From assembly GCA_039908525.1 (NCBI GenBank), contig JAMOAY010000001.1:372001-436000 (forward strand): a stretch of 64,000 nucleotides of DNA, in the 5' to 3' direction. Below the pieces are notes generated by a model. It did not search any database. It was not told the origin of the DNA and saw only the letters and a list, made by a program, of their open reading frames with translations. This stretch comes from Magnetaquicoccus sp039908525. Lineage in GTDB: Bacteria > Pseudomonadota > Magnetococcia > Magnetococcales > Magnetaquicoccaceae. Positions 48,948-58,101 of the stretch are shown one piece after another. The position numbers were made by a program, and so were the translations under genes. Positions within the stretch are counted from its first letter, which is position 1, and every line of letters starts with the position of its first letter.

Positions 48948-51389
48948 ATGAAACTCTCCGCCCGGATTGCCCTGCTCATCCTGTCGTTCACCCTGTTGGG
49001 TGTGGCGCTGGGGGTCGCCCTGCCCTTCTGGCAGGCCCATCCCGTGTTGGCCCTGGCCGTTGCCATGGGGGTGGGTCTGCTCGCCGTGTGGGCCACCCGG
49101 CGCCTGACGCTGCCCGTCCGCCAGTTGACCCGCTCTGTACAGCGTATTGCCGCCGGTGAGCCGCATGGGATCCTGGCCACCTCCGGCAGTGACGAGGTGG
49201 GAGAGTTGGCCTCTGCCTTCCAGACCCTGTTGAATACGTTGAACGCCTCCTACCTGGCACTGAAAAATCTGGCAGCCTCCCTGGAGGAGCAGGTGCAGCA
49301 GCGCACGGTCGACCTGGCGGTGCTCCGCGACCAGGCGCTGGAGGCCAGCCAGGCCAAAAGTGTGTTTCTGGCCACCATGAGCCATGAAATCCGCACCCCG
49401 ATGAATGTGATCCAGGGCATGCTGGAGCTGCTGCGCACCGCCGAGATCTCCCTGCCGGACCGGGAGCGGGTGGAGCTGGCCTTCGGGGCCAGCACGACCC
49501 TGCTGACCCTGATCAACAACGTGCTCGACTTTTCCAAAATGGATGCCGAGCAGCTCTCTCTGGACAGCGTGAATTTCGACCTGCGCCAACTGGTCTACGA
49601 GGCGGCCATGACCGTGGCGCCCCTGGCCCATGCCAAGGAGATCGAGCTGACCGCCTATTTCCCGGATATCGCCTGCGCCCTGGTGCGCGGGGATCCGATT
49701 CGCCTCAAGCAGATCTTTATCAACCTGCTGGGCAATGCCATCAAGTTCACCCCGGAGGGGGGCAGTGTGGAGCTGCATGGTGGTCCGGTCAGCAGCGATG
49801 CCACCACCTTCGAACTGCTGTTTGAGGTGCGGGACTCCGGTGTCGGGGTCTCCGCCGAAGACCGGGAGAAAATTTTCAGCCGCTTTACCCAGGCGGACAG
49901 CTCTTCCACCCGTCGCCACGAGGGGACCGGTCTGGGGCTCTCCATCTGCAAACATCTGGTGCAGATGATGCACGGTGAGATCGATGTGGTGGCCAATCCC
50001 TCCGCCCGTCAGGGATCGGTCTTCTATTTTACCGTCCAGTTGGGTCGGCAGAAACAACCCGATCCCCAGAGTGAAAAAGCGCTCTCTTTTGACGGCATGA
50101 GGGTGTTGGCGGTCGCCCACGATGGATTGTTGCGCACCCTGGTGGAGGATGCCCTGATCCCCCACGGGGCTCACCTGGATCATGTGGGCGAGGCGGAACA
50201 TGCCTCCCTCCTTCTGCAACAGGCCGATGAGTTGCGGCGCTCCTACCATCTGGTGATTTGCAACCGTCGCCCAGGCGCCATCTACCGGCGGGAGTTGCGG
50301 CAATTGTTGAGTTGCGCCAGCGAGTTGCGGTTTATCCTGTTGACCGATCTGCTGGACCAGGGCTGGGACCAGGCCACCGAGTTGCCCGGTACCACCATCT
50401 GCATCAAAAAGCCCATCAACGCCGACCGCCTGCTGGCCGCCGTCGAGTGGCTCATGACCAACCAGGGCAGCCACCAGGCCCGTGCCGCCTCCGGTCGGCC
50501 CCCTGCCCTTGCTCAAGACAGCTTTTCTCCTCAGGAACGGGAGCTTGTGCGGGCAGAAGGGGCGATTCTGATCGTCGATGACCAGGCGGCCAATCTGGTG
50601 GTGACCCGGGGCATGTTGGGCCATCTGGGCTATCGGCCAGAGCAGATCAGCACGGCGATCCACGGTCAGGAGGCGCTGGACCTGTGTCGGCAGAAGGGGT
50701 TTGATTTGATCCTCATGGATTGCCAGATGCCGGTCATGGACGGTTTTACCGCCACCCGTGCCATCCATGCGTGGCAGGAGGCGCAGGGCCAGCACAAGGT
50801 GCCCATCGTGGCCTTCACAGCCGATGTCACGCCCCAGTCCCGCGACAACATCCGTGCCTGCGGCATGGTGGGTTTTCTCTCCAAACCGGTCAGCATGACC
50901 GACCTGCGCACCCAGTTGCGGCAATTTTCCCTGCTGGTCCCCACCCGTTCCGCAACTCCCCTGCCCGAACGGGGTGAAACGGACGGGGAGTCTGGTGGCG
51001 AACAGGGAACAGAGATCGACATGGATCTTCTTTTGAAATCCATGGGTTCCATCGGTCTGCAGGAGGAGGATTTCCGGGAGGTGGCGGACCTGCTGGCGGT
51101 GCAGTTTCAGGAGTTGTTGCACGCCCTGCAGCGGAACATCGAGCAGTCCGACGAGCAGGCGGCCCGGGCCGTGGCCCATGTTATCAAGGGAAGCATGGCC
51201 AACACCATTTTTCCCGTACTGCAGAAACCCACCCGTGCTTTGTACGAAGCGGTGCGGGAGCAGCAGTGGTCCCAGGCCATACAGGCGTTGGCCCTGGTCA
51301 ACCGGCTCTTTCAGCCCATCCAGGAGACCTTGCTGGCCTATCTGGCTGGAGAAAACGGCACCGCAGACGAGCAGATCTCCCCGCGCTGA
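48948..51389 (+). CDS. Hybrid sensor histidine kinase with Hpt domain (BarA-like plan)
   Basis: 813-residue membrane kinase. Two hydrophobic helices (about 6-26 and 32-48) are joined by only a few residues, so there is no real periplasmic sensor. A HAMP domain (~50-105) follows, then a HisKA domain with phospho-His146 in ATMSHEIRTPMN and a HATPase domain (NLLGNAIKF, DSGVGVS, GTGLGLSI). A degenerate receiver (~385-505) has Asn where the phospho-Asp should be (HLVICNRR). A normal receiver (~538-655) has LMDCQMPVMDG, and a C-terminal Hpt domain has AHVIKGSMANT. A four-step phosphorelay is likely. Its output regulator is not seen nearby. Confidence 0.92.
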   Translation: MKLSARIALLILSFTLLGVALGVALPFWQAHPVLALAVAMGVGLLAVWATRRLTLPVRQLTRSVQRIAAGEPHGILATSGSDEVGELASAFQTLLNTLNASYLALKNLAASLEEQVQQRTVDLAVLRDQALEASQAKSVFLATMSHEIRTPMNVIQGMLELLRTAEISLPDRERVELAFGASTTLLTLINNVLDFSKMDAEQLSLDSVNFDLRQLVYEAAMTVAPLAHAKEIELTAYFPDIACALVRGDPIRLKQIFINLLGNAIKFTPEGGSVELHGGPVSSDATTFELLFEVRDSGVGVSAEDREKIFSRFTQADSSSTRRHEGTGLGLSICKHLVQMMHGEIDVVANPSARQGSVFYFTVQLGRQKQPDPQSEKALSFDGMRVLAVAHDGLLRTLVEDALIPHGAHLDHVGEAEHASLLLQQADELRRSYHLVICNRRPGAIYRRELRQLLSCASELRFILLTDLLDQGWDQATELPGTTICIKKPINADRLLAAVEWLMTNQGSHQARAASGRPPALAQDSFSPQERELVRAEGAILIVDDQAANLVVTRGMLGHLGYRPEQISTAIHGQEALDLCRQKGFDLILMDCQMPVMDGFTATRAIHAWQEAQGQHKVPIVAFTADVTPQSRDNIRACGMVGFLSKPVSMTDLRTQLRQFSLLVPTRSATPLPERGETDGESGGEQGTEIDMDLLLKSMGSIGLQEEDFREVADLLAVQFQELLHALQRNIEQSDEQAARAVAHVIKGSMANTIFPVLQKPTRALYEAVREQQWSQAIQALALVNRLFQPIQETLLAYLAGENGTADEQISPR

Positions 51390-51522
51390 TTCGGGTGCAG
51401 AAGGGTTCCGGAACCGTCGTCTTTCCCCGAGAGGGCCGCGACCTGACTTCTGCCCTTGCGGTCTGATCCTGTAATCGCTAAAAACGATTCACCAAGACAC
51501 CTAACAGATACCACGAGTTGCC

Positions 51523-54120
51523 ATGAGTCCACAGGATCCGACACGGGAAAAATACAATCCACAGGCCATCGAAGCCAAATGGCAGGCCTTCTGGGAACAG
51601 GATCAGAGTTTCCGGGCCACGGAGACCGACCCGCGCGAGAAATATTACCTGCTGGTCATGTTCCCCTATCCTTCCGGGCGCATCCACATGGGCCATGTGC
51701 GCAACTACACCATCGGCGACCTGATCGCCCGCTACCAACGGCTGCGGGGTTACAATGTTCTCCACCCCATGGGTTGGGACGCCTTCGGCATGCCGGCTGA
51801 AAATGCCGCCATCCAGAAAAACACCCATCCGCGCGCATGGACCTACAGCAATATCGACACCATGCGTCGGGAACTGCAATCCATGGGACTCTCCTACGAC
51901 TGGCAGAGGGAGTTCGCAACCTGCAACCCGGACTATGCCCATTGGGAGCAGGAGCTGTTCCTGAAACTGTACGAAAAAGGGCTTGTGTACCGCAAACTCT
52001 CCCAGGTCAACTGGGATCCGGTCGACCAGACGGTGCTGGCCAACGAACAGGTGATCGACGGCAAGGGGTGGCGCAGCGGGGCGGCGGTGGAGCGCAAGGA
52101 GCTTTCCCAATGGTTCCTGCGGATTACCGCCTATGCCGACGAGCTGCTGGAGGGGCTCCGGCAGCTGGAGGGGGGCTGGCCGGAGACCGTGCGCAGCATG
52201 CAGACCCACTGGATCGGCAAGAGTCAGGGGCTGGAGTTCGCCTTTGCCATCGAAGGGCTGGAGGAGACCCTGCCGGTCTATACCACCCGTCCGGACACCC
52301 TCATGGGGGTCACCTTCTGTTCCATCGCGGCCGAACATCCCCTGGCCAAACGGGTGGCCGCCGACAACCCTGCCGCTCAACGGTTCATCCAGGCCTGTCA
52401 GACCGCCGGCACCAGCGAAGAGGCCATCGAGCGGCTGGAGAAAAGGGGCTTTGACACCGGTCTGCAGGCCATCCACCCCCTGAGCGGCGCACGGGTGCCG
52501 ATCTTTATTGCCAACTTCGTGCTGATGGGCTATGGCACCGGCGCGGTCATGGCGGTCCCGGCCCACGATCAGCGGGATTTTGAGTTTGCCAAACGGTATC
52601 AACTGCCCATCCGGGTGGTGATCCAGCCGGATGGGGAGCTCCTCGATCCGCTGCAGATGGGCGCCGCCTACACCGGTCCCGGCCGACTCTGCCACTCCGG
52701 GATCTTCGACGGTCTGGACACCGAGAGCGCCAAGCAGAAGATCATGGCGCATTTCAGTCAGCAGGGGCTCGGCAAGACCACCGTCCAGTACCGGTTGCGG
52801 GATTGGGGCATCTCCCGGCAGCGCTACTGGGGCAATCCGATCCCCATCATTCACTGCCCGGCCTGCGGGCTGGTGCCGGTGCCGGTGGATCAGCTGCCGG
52901 TTCCCTTGCCGGAAGATGTGACGCTGACCGGCAATGGCAACCCCCTGGTTCGCCACCCGAGCTGGAAGGAGTGTCTCTGTCCCCGTTGCGGTCAGGCCGC
53001 CCAGAGGGAGACCGACACCATGGACACCTTCACCGAATCCTCCTGGTATTTCCTGCGCTATTGCTGCCCGGATTTTGCCGCGCCTCTGGACCCGGCACGG
53101 GTCAACCACTGGATGCCGGTCGACCAGTATGTGGGTGGCATCGAGCATGCTGTTTTGCATCTGCTCTACGCGCGGTTTTTCCACAAGGCCCTGCGCGATT
53201 GTGGTCTGGTGGCCTGCGATGAACCCTTCACCCGCCTGCTCACCCAGGGCATGGTGCGCAAGGACACCCTGCGCTGTCCCGAACACGGCTGGCGTTATCC
53301 CGAAGAGGTGAGTCAACAGGGAGAGGGGCTCTATTGCACCGCCTGTGCCGCCCCCGTCACCGTGGGTCGCAACGAGAAGATGTCGAAGAGCAAGCACAAT
53401 GTTGTCGACCCCAACGATATCATCCAGGGATATGGCGCGGACACCGCCCGGTTGTTCATGCTGTTCGCCGCTCCACCGGAGCAGGATCTGGAGTGGAACG
53501 ACAGCGGGGTCGATGGCGCCTGGCGATTTCTCAACCGTTTATGGCGCATGGTGCAGGAGATCGCCGCCCTGCCCTTTCAGCCGCCCGCCTGCCGGATGCC
53601 TGCGGACCCGGCCTTGCGCATGCTGCGATGCAAGACCCATGAAACCATGGACAAGGTGAGTCGTGATGTGCAGCGTTATCAGTTCAATACCGGCATTTCG
53701 GCGGTGATGGAGCTGGTGAATGCCGCCAACGAGTGGCTGGCGCCGGCGGCCCGGCCCGACGCCCCGGCGGAGCTGTTGGCGGTGCTGCGCGAGTTGGCGG
53801 AGACGGCGGTGGTACTGCTCAACCCCTATGTGCCCCACATCACCGAGGAGTTGTGGCGGCATCTGGGACACCACCAGCCTCTCTGTCGGCATCGCTGGCC
53901 GCAGGCCGACCCGGAGGCCTTGCAGCGGGAGGAGATCACTCTGGTGGTGCAGATCAATGGCAAGTTGCGGGCCCGGTTGACGGTGGCCCGTGAGGCCACC
54001 CAGGCCGCCATCGAGGCGGCTGCCCTGGCGGAACCCGCTCTCCAACCGCATCTGGCCGGTCGGACGATTCAAAAAATGGTTTGGGTGCCGGGGCGTTTGT
54101 TGAACATCGTGTTGAGGTAG
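51523..54120 (+). CDS. leuS: Leucyl-tRNA synthetase
   Basis: Class I synthetase charging tRNA-Leu, 865 residues, full length. It has the HIGH-type motif in PYPSGRIHMGHVRNY (about 48-62), the CP1 editing insertion with TTRPDTLMG and AVPAHDQRDFEFA, the leucyl-specific zinc-like CPACG and CPRCG pairs, the KMSKS motif in NEKMSKSKHN (~620), the anticodon-binding region, and a C-terminal domain (INGKLRARLTV). The start ATG at 51523 is the obvious one. It heads leuS-lptE-holA, the same order as in many proteobacteria. Confidence 0.98.
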   Translation: MSPQDPTREKYNPQAIEAKWQAFWEQDQSFRATETDPREKYYLLVMFPYPSGRIHMGHVRNYTIGDLIARYQRLRGYNVLHPMGWDAFGMPAENAAIQKNTHPRAWTYSNIDTMRRELQSMGLSYDWQREFATCNPDYAHWEQELFLKLYEKGLVYRKLSQVNWDPVDQTVLANEQVIDGKGWRSGAAVERKELSQWFLRITAYADELLEGLRQLEGGWPETVRSMQTHWIGKSQGLEFAFAIEGLEETLPVYTTRPDTLMGVTFCSIAAEHPLAKRVAADNPAAQRFIQACQTAGTSEEAIERLEKRGFDTGLQAIHPLSGARVPIFIANFVLMGYGTGAVMAVPAHDQRDFEFAKRYQLPIRVVIQPDGELLDPLQMGAAYTGPGRLCHSGIFDGLDTESAKQKIMAHFSQQGLGKTTVQYRLRDWGISRQRYWGNPIPIIHCPACGLVPVPVDQLPVPLPEDVTLTGNGNPLVRHPSWKECLCPRCGQAAQRETDTMDTFTESSWYFLRYCCPDFAAPLDPARVNHWMPVDQYVGGIEHAVLHLLYARFFHKALRDCGLVACDEPFTRLLTQGMVRKDTLRCPEHGWRYPEEVSQQGEGLYCTACAAPVTVGRNEKMSKSKHNVVDPNDIIQGYGADTARLFMLFAAPPEQDLEWNDSGVDGAWRFLNRLWRMVQEIAALPFQPPACRMPADPALRMLRCKTHETMDKVSRDVQRYQFNTGISAVMELVNAANEWLAPAARPDAPAELLAVLRELAETAVVLLNPYVPHITEELWRHLGHHQPLCRHRWPQADPEALQREEITLVVQINGKLRARLTVAREATQAAIEAAALAEPALQPHLAGRTIQKMVWVPGRLLNIVLR

Positions 54121-54128
54121 TGCCGACC

Positions 54129-54656
54129 ATGCGCTTTTTCGTCGTTCCTGAGGGTCGTCGTTTTCTGATGTCGCTGTTTGTGGCGTTGGCCTGGTTGCCT
54201 GCGGCCTGTGGCTACCATTTCCCGGGCAGCACGCCGCAGACCGAGAGTCGCTGGCAGAATGCCACCCTGCACATTGTTGGCAAGGGGGCGGAGCAGAAGC
54301 CGCAGTTGACCTTCATGCTGCGGGATCGCTTGCAGGCCCGGCTGGGTTTCAACGGTGCGGTGGGGGGTACCTCTCCGGGGTTGGTGGTGAAGCTGTTTCT
54401 GGATCCGATGGAGCGTTCACTCATTACCGAGGATCGTGCCGGTCGTGCCAACCTGTTTCGCATGACCTTGCGTGCCCGGCCGGTTGCCGAGGGGGAGAAG
54501 GGGTTGCCTGCCTATCCGGTTGTCCATGGTACGGCCAGCTATTATGAGCCGTACATCAGCACCTCGGTGCAGGCCACCCAGCAGCGGGCCGAGACCGAGG
54601 CCATGGAGCAGTTGGCCGACACGCTGGTGGCTGTATTGAGCACGCCTTTCCAATGA
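54129..54656 (+). CDS. lptE: LPS-assembly lipoprotein LptE
   Basis: Outer-membrane lipoprotein that plugs LptD and helps place LPS in the outer leaflet. The 175-residue precursor has a hydrophobic signal (FLMSLFVALAWL) and the lipobox LPAAC with the lipid-modified Cys27, followed by GYHFPG, the LptE hallmark. The rest is divergent, as is normal for the family. The ATG at 54129 is nine bases after GAGG. Position between leuS and holA supports the call, because this synteny is conserved widely. Confidence 0.9.
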   Translation: MRFFVVPEGRRFLMSLFVALAWLPAACGYHFPGSTPQTESRWQNATLHIVGKGAEQKPQLTFMLRDRLQARLGFNGAVGGTSPGLVVKLFLDPMERSLITEDRAGRANLFRMTLRARPVAEGEKGLPAYPVVHGTASYYEPYISTSVQATQQRAETEAMEQLADTLVAVLSTPFQ

Positions 54657-54661
54657 TTATT

Positions 54662-54696
54662 GGGGGGTCCAGGGGGGATACTCTCTCCTGGACTCC
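54662..54696. repeat. Degenerate short palindromic element S6
   Basis: GGGGTCCAGGGGGGATA followed by CTCTCTCCTGGACTCC. Left and right arms still match at GGTCCAGG/CCTGGACT, with decay in the centre. Sits between lptE and holA, within an operon. Confidence 0.75.
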
Positions 54697-54725
54697 ATGG
54701 GACTTTTTTGTTGAGGTCCACACCC

Positions 54726-55802
54726 ATGAAGCTCAAAGCCGGCGAGTTGACTGCCCGTTTGGCATCCCTGCGCAGCCAGCCCCCCCCGGCCGCCATCCTG
54801 CTGTTCGGCCAGGACCAGGGCCTGATCACCACCACCGCCACCGCACTCCGCCAGGCCACCTTCCAGGAGGTCCACGCCGACTTCGATCTGGAAATTTTTT
54901 TTGGCGGCGATCTCAACATCGAACACTTCCTGAGCTCCTGCCAAAGCTATCCGTTCCTGGCGCCCCGACGCCTGGTGATCCTCAAAGATGCCGACCAACT
55001 CGCCAGCGGGGCACGACACAGTGTGCTCCATTACCTGCAACGCCCCTCCCCGCGTACCCTGCTGCTGCTGCTGGCCGCCAACCTGGAGAGCAAGGATCCC
55101 CTGCGCAAGGGGTTCGAAAACAGCGACAACGCCTGGTGCATCCCCTTTTACGCCCTGGAAGGCAGAGAACTGCGCCAATGGTTGCTGCATCAGCTGCAAC
55201 AGGAAGGGTTCCAGACAGACGAGGATGCCCTGCACCACCTCTGCGAACACCTGGCGGGCGATACCCGCAACAGCCGTCAGGAGCTGGACAAACTGATGCT
55301 GTTCATGGGGGAGAAGCGGCGCATCCGCCTGGAAGATGTGCTGGCCATGGTGGGCGAAACCACCACCCACAGCGGGTTTGGACTGGCCGCAGCCATCACC
55401 GCCGGCCAACCCGGAGAGGCACTGGAGCTCCTGGGAAAATTGCTGGAAAGCGGCGAGGAGCCCATCGCCCTGCTGGGCGTGCTCAGCCAGCGACTGCGCC
55501 GCCTGATCCTCTGCGCAGAGCTGCTCTCCCAGGGCAAAGAGCCCCGCAGTGTGGCGGCGCAGTTGCAGATTTTCTGGAAAGAACAGGGCAGTTTTTTTGA
55601 ATTGAGCCGCCGCCTGCCCCCCCGCAAACTGGCGGACGGGCTGCTCGCCTGCCTGGAGGCAGACCGGCAGTTGAAAGGGGGAGGCGAACGATCCGTTCCT
55701 GCGGCCCAGGTCATGGAGCGGTTGGTGATGCGCCTGGCGACACGCATGACCGCTCATCCGCCAACTGCTCCGTATCGAGCACCCGTTTCTGGGCAAGGAT
55801 GA
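54726..55802 (+). CDS. holA: DNA polymerase III subunit delta
   Basis: Clamp-loader subunit that opens the sliding clamp. The 358-residue product has the N-terminal FLFG-like ILLFGQDQGL segment, the DLEIFFGGDLN and LNIEHFLSSCQSYPFLAPRRL region, and domain III with RLRRLILCAELLSQG, all as in HolA. The ATG at 54726 follows GAGG by nine bases; a reading from 54660 would start inside a palindromic repeat. Third gene of leuS-lptE-holA. Its last 92 nt overlap the end of the convergent MFS gene. Confidence 0.92.
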   Translation: MKLKAGELTARLASLRSQPPPAAILLFGQDQGLITTTATALRQATFQEVHADFDLEIFFGGDLNIEHFLSSCQSYPFLAPRRLVILKDADQLASGARHSVLHYLQRPSPRTLLLLLAANLESKDPLRKGFENSDNAWCIPFYALEGRELRQWLLHQLQQEGFQTDEDALHHLCEHLAGDTRNSRQELDKLMLFMGEKRRIRLEDVLAMVGETTTHSGFGLAAAITAGQPGEALELLGKLLESGEEPIALLGVLSQRLRRLILCAELLSQGKEPRSVAAQLQIFWKEQGSFFELSRRLPPRKLADGLLACLEADRQLKGGGERSVPAAQVMERLVMRLATRMTAHPPTAPYRAPVSGQG

Positions 55803-56946
55803 AGAGCCACAGCACCAGGGCAAGGCCCAGAGCGATCAGGAGGAACAGGTTGCCCTCCTGTTGGGCGTACAACGCACCCCCCATGGCCGGTCCCACCCCT
55901 CGACCGAGGGCGCTCATGGATTGCAACAGACCCAGCATCAGCCCCTGCTGCTCCGGGTCGCTGTTGAGGCTGACCAGACTGGAAAAAGCGGGGTGCACCA
56001 GGCCGGATCCGGCGGCAATCAGGGCCAGGGCAGCCAGGGCCATCGACAGACCATCCAGGGCGAACAGGGCCATGCCCACCATCACCAACAGCAGCCCCAC
56101 GGTGGCGGTGCGTTTCTCCCCCAGATGGGCGGCCACCCGACGGACCACGCCGCCTTGCACCACCACCACCACCAGCCCCACATAGGTGAAGACCCAACCG
56201 ATGGAGGTCAGGGTCCAACCCAGAGCCGCATGGCCCCACAGGGGCATGCTCACCTCGAACGCCGCAAAGAGGGTGGTGAAGAGGCCCATCAACAGGCAAA
56301 CCTGCATGGCCCCCGGAAAGGCTTGCGCCTGCAGCAACGACCGGCCAAAAACCGGATGCCCCTCCCGGACATGGGCGGTTTGGCCATGGAGGTGCAAGGT
56401 CTCCCCCAGTAAAAAGAGGGCCAACAGGCCATTCAGGCCGGTGATGGCCGCCGCGATCAGGGGTGCGGTGCCCAACCCCATCCCGGAGACCAATCCCCCC
56501 AGGGCAGGCCCGAGGACAAAACCCAGACCGAACGCGGCGCCGATCATGCCCATGGCCCGCGTCCGCCCTTCGCGCGGGGTGAGATCGGCCATGGCCGCCT
56601 GGGCAACGGCGATATTGGCGCCCATGATGCCCGCCATACCCCGGGAGATGAACAGTATCAACAGGCTTTGCGACAACCCATAGACCAGATAGGAGAGGGA
56701 AGAGCCGAACAGACCGATCAACAACACCGGGCGGCGACCGATCCGGTCAGAAAGCCGCCCCCATAACGGTGCAAAGAGAAATTGCATGATCGAATAGATG
56801 GCCATCAACCAGCCGATCTCGGTCGAAGTGGCCTGGAAGTGCAGGTCCGTGGCATACAAGGGCATGAGGGGCAACACCATGCCAAAGCCCAGCAGGTCCA
56901 TGAAGACCGTAAAAAAAATGATGCCCACCGAAGCCGTGCGCCGCAT
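55711..56946 (-). CDS. MFS efflux transporter (TetA/MdtG-like, DHA1)
   Basis: 411-residue major facilitator with twelve hydrophobic segments, 14-residue loops and the motif A signature GRLSDRIGRRPVLL between helices 2 and 3. Motif C-like GAAFGLGFVLGPALGG in helix 5 marks a proton-driven antiporter (drug exporter) rather than an importer. The N-terminus MDLLGFGMVLPLMPLYA (starting at about residue 15) is typical of TetA-like DHA1 members. Its 3' end overlaps holA in antisense by 92 bp. The substrate is unknown. Confidence 0.9.
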   Translation of the reverse strand: MRRTASVGIIFFTVFMDLLGFGMVLPLMPLYATDLHFQATSTEIGWLMAIYSIMQFLFAPLWGRLSDRIGRRPVLLIGLFGSSLSYLVYGLSQSLLILFISRGMAGIMGANIAVAQAAMADLTPREGRTRAMGMIGAAFGLGFVLGPALGGLVSGMGLGTAPLIAAAITGLNGLLALFLLGETLHLHGQTAHVREGHPVFGRSLLQAQAFPGAMQVCLLMGLFTTLFAAFEVSMPLWGHAALGWTLTSIGWVFTYVGLVVVVVQGGVVRRVAAHLGEKRTATVGLLLVMVGMALFALDGLSMALAALALIAAGSGLVHPAFSSLVSLNSDPEQQGLMLGLLQSMSALGRGVGPAMGGALYAQQEGNLFLLIALGLALVLWLFILAQKRVLDTEQLADERSCVSPGASPTAP

Positions 56947-57118
56947 GACAGATTTCCATGAAATGGGGGATGCAACCAGAACGGTTCAGCATATACCAGC
57001 CTGCAGGGGAAAGGAAGGTTTCGGCCATCCCCCACCAGATGGTGTTGGCACCAGAGTTGCGTCCTCCCCCACGACACGGAACGAGGCAGTCAACCGAGCG
57101 GCGTTATGGAGGGCGAGG

Positions 57119-57334
57119 ATGCGGGAGCAACAGTGTGGAGAGGCCATCCGAAAAGGCCAACCAACAGGATTATGGTCTCCGGAACCGATGGCCACTGCCG
57201 CAGAGGCGGCCTTTCCGAACCGCCCCGCCGAGTCGGTCGAGCAGCCCGTCTCGCCGCTGATGCCCCTCTCCCTGGACACCGTTTTGACGGTCGGAGATGT
57301 CAAACGGATCCTGAAAATCATCTCCATCCCCTGA
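57119..57334 (+). CDS. Small hypothetical protein
   Basis: 71 residues, no recognised family. The case for a gene is the strong ribosome site GGAGGGCGAGG six to eight bases before the ATG and a C-terminal segment (SLDTVLTVGDVKRILKIISI) that looks like an ordered helix-forming end. The N-terminal half is low in structure. It lies alone between the MFS gene and the Rpn relic, divergent from the MFS gene. It could be noise; no homology was tested. Confidence 0.4.
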   Translation: MREQQCGEAIRKGQPTGLWSPEPMATAAEAAFPNRPAESVEQPVSPLMPLSLDTVLTVGDVKRILKIISIP

Positions 57335-57408
57335 ACCGAATCACGTGGACATCAGGACGCCTGCCCGGTCCGGCCGGAGAGTTCCCTGGGGTGGTTCAGA
57401 GGCATCTC

Positions 57409-57606
57409 TTACCTCAGGTTCTGCGCCTTTTCCATGCCCCGCATCACATGGGCCTTGGCTGCGTTCAATCGAGCGCGCACGGCGGCCGCGTCCAGAAACT
57501 CACCCCGCTCGTCCAGGGCCCGTTCATCAAAAAAATCGAGGGCCTGCCGAGCCTTGGCAACCTGGTCGAAGATCTCGGCGACCGTTTGAGAGGCTTTCTT
57601 GGCCAT
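57409..57606 (-). CDS. Small hypothetical helical protein
   Basis: 65 residues, MAKKASQTVAEIFDQVAKAR followed by QALDFFDERALDERGEF and a helical, basic end. Mostly predicted helix; no family recognised. GGAG lies six bases before the ATG at 57606, and codon use looks coding. The start lies inside the tail of the collapsed Rpn gene, in another frame, so the gene is probably a neighbour left after that deletion. Confidence 0.5.
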   Translation of the reverse strand: MAKKASQTVAEIFDQVAKARQALDFFDERALDERGEFLDAAAVRARLNAAKAHVMRGMEKAQNLR

Positions 57607-57919
57607 CTTTCGCTCCATTGTTTGTGGTGCCAGGTCGCCCGCCCTGCACCGGGGTGTGCAGCCACTCCACCAGCAGGCGCACCACACTCCGCAAGCTGTC
57701 AACGTTTCTGCTCTGCTCCAGTTGGACCAGGGCTGCCGCCATGTTGCGCAAGGGAAGCAGGGGTGCTGCCGACAACACTCCAATATCCAGCGGCAGATAT
57801 CTCATGCGGGGAGAGTAGCGCTCCATGCCAGGTACCGAATGGACAAAGCCGACCAGAAGATCACGCACCATTTCCGGGTGAGAAAAAAGCAATTTATAGC
57901 TGGAATCATGGTCGATCAT
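57527..57919 (-). pseudogene. Rpn/YhgA-type transposase-nuclease gene with internal deletion
   Basis: Starts MIDHDSSYKLLFSHPEMVRD then LLVGFV, the standard N-terminus of Rpn-family recombination-promoting nucleases (PF04754). At about 57841 it jumps to MERYSPRMRYLPLD and APLLPLRNMAAALVQLEQSR, which in intact proteins lie ~150-200 residues downstream. After EWLHTPVQ (about 57640) family similarity is lost although the frame stays open to 57527. The nuclease core (D-x-E-Q-x-x region) is missing, so this is an inactive relic. Confidence 0.8.
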
Positions 57920-58007
57920 GGTGCCACTATAGCGGTTCCAGGCAGCGACTGCCAGCCGTTTTTTGCACGCCGAACCCATACGGGTTTTCCGGACCCTTGT
58001 TTTCCGG

Positions 58008-58036
58008 TTTACCCGCCCTGCAGAACAGGCTACCAT
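58008..58036 (+). promoter_or_regulatory. Candidate promoter of the V-ATPase operon
   Basis: TTTACC (58008-58013), 17-nt spacer, TACCAT (58031-58036), 65 bases before the first operon start at 58102. Matches sigma-70 consensus moderately; no other promoter is evident in the gap. Confidence 0.35.
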
Positions 58037-58101
58037 GAGGCTGCCGGGTGGCGACACCCGCTGTTTGGGCTCGATTTCGATACATGACAGGGATCAGAGA
58101 G

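Noticed and set aside
48870..51179. Very long antisense frame opposite the hybrid kinase (also 894-1985, 14837-16606, 4032-5354, 30879-32894)
   Set aside because: Shadow frames of GC-rich genes. They carry no domain motifs and the plus-strand or opposite genes are clear.
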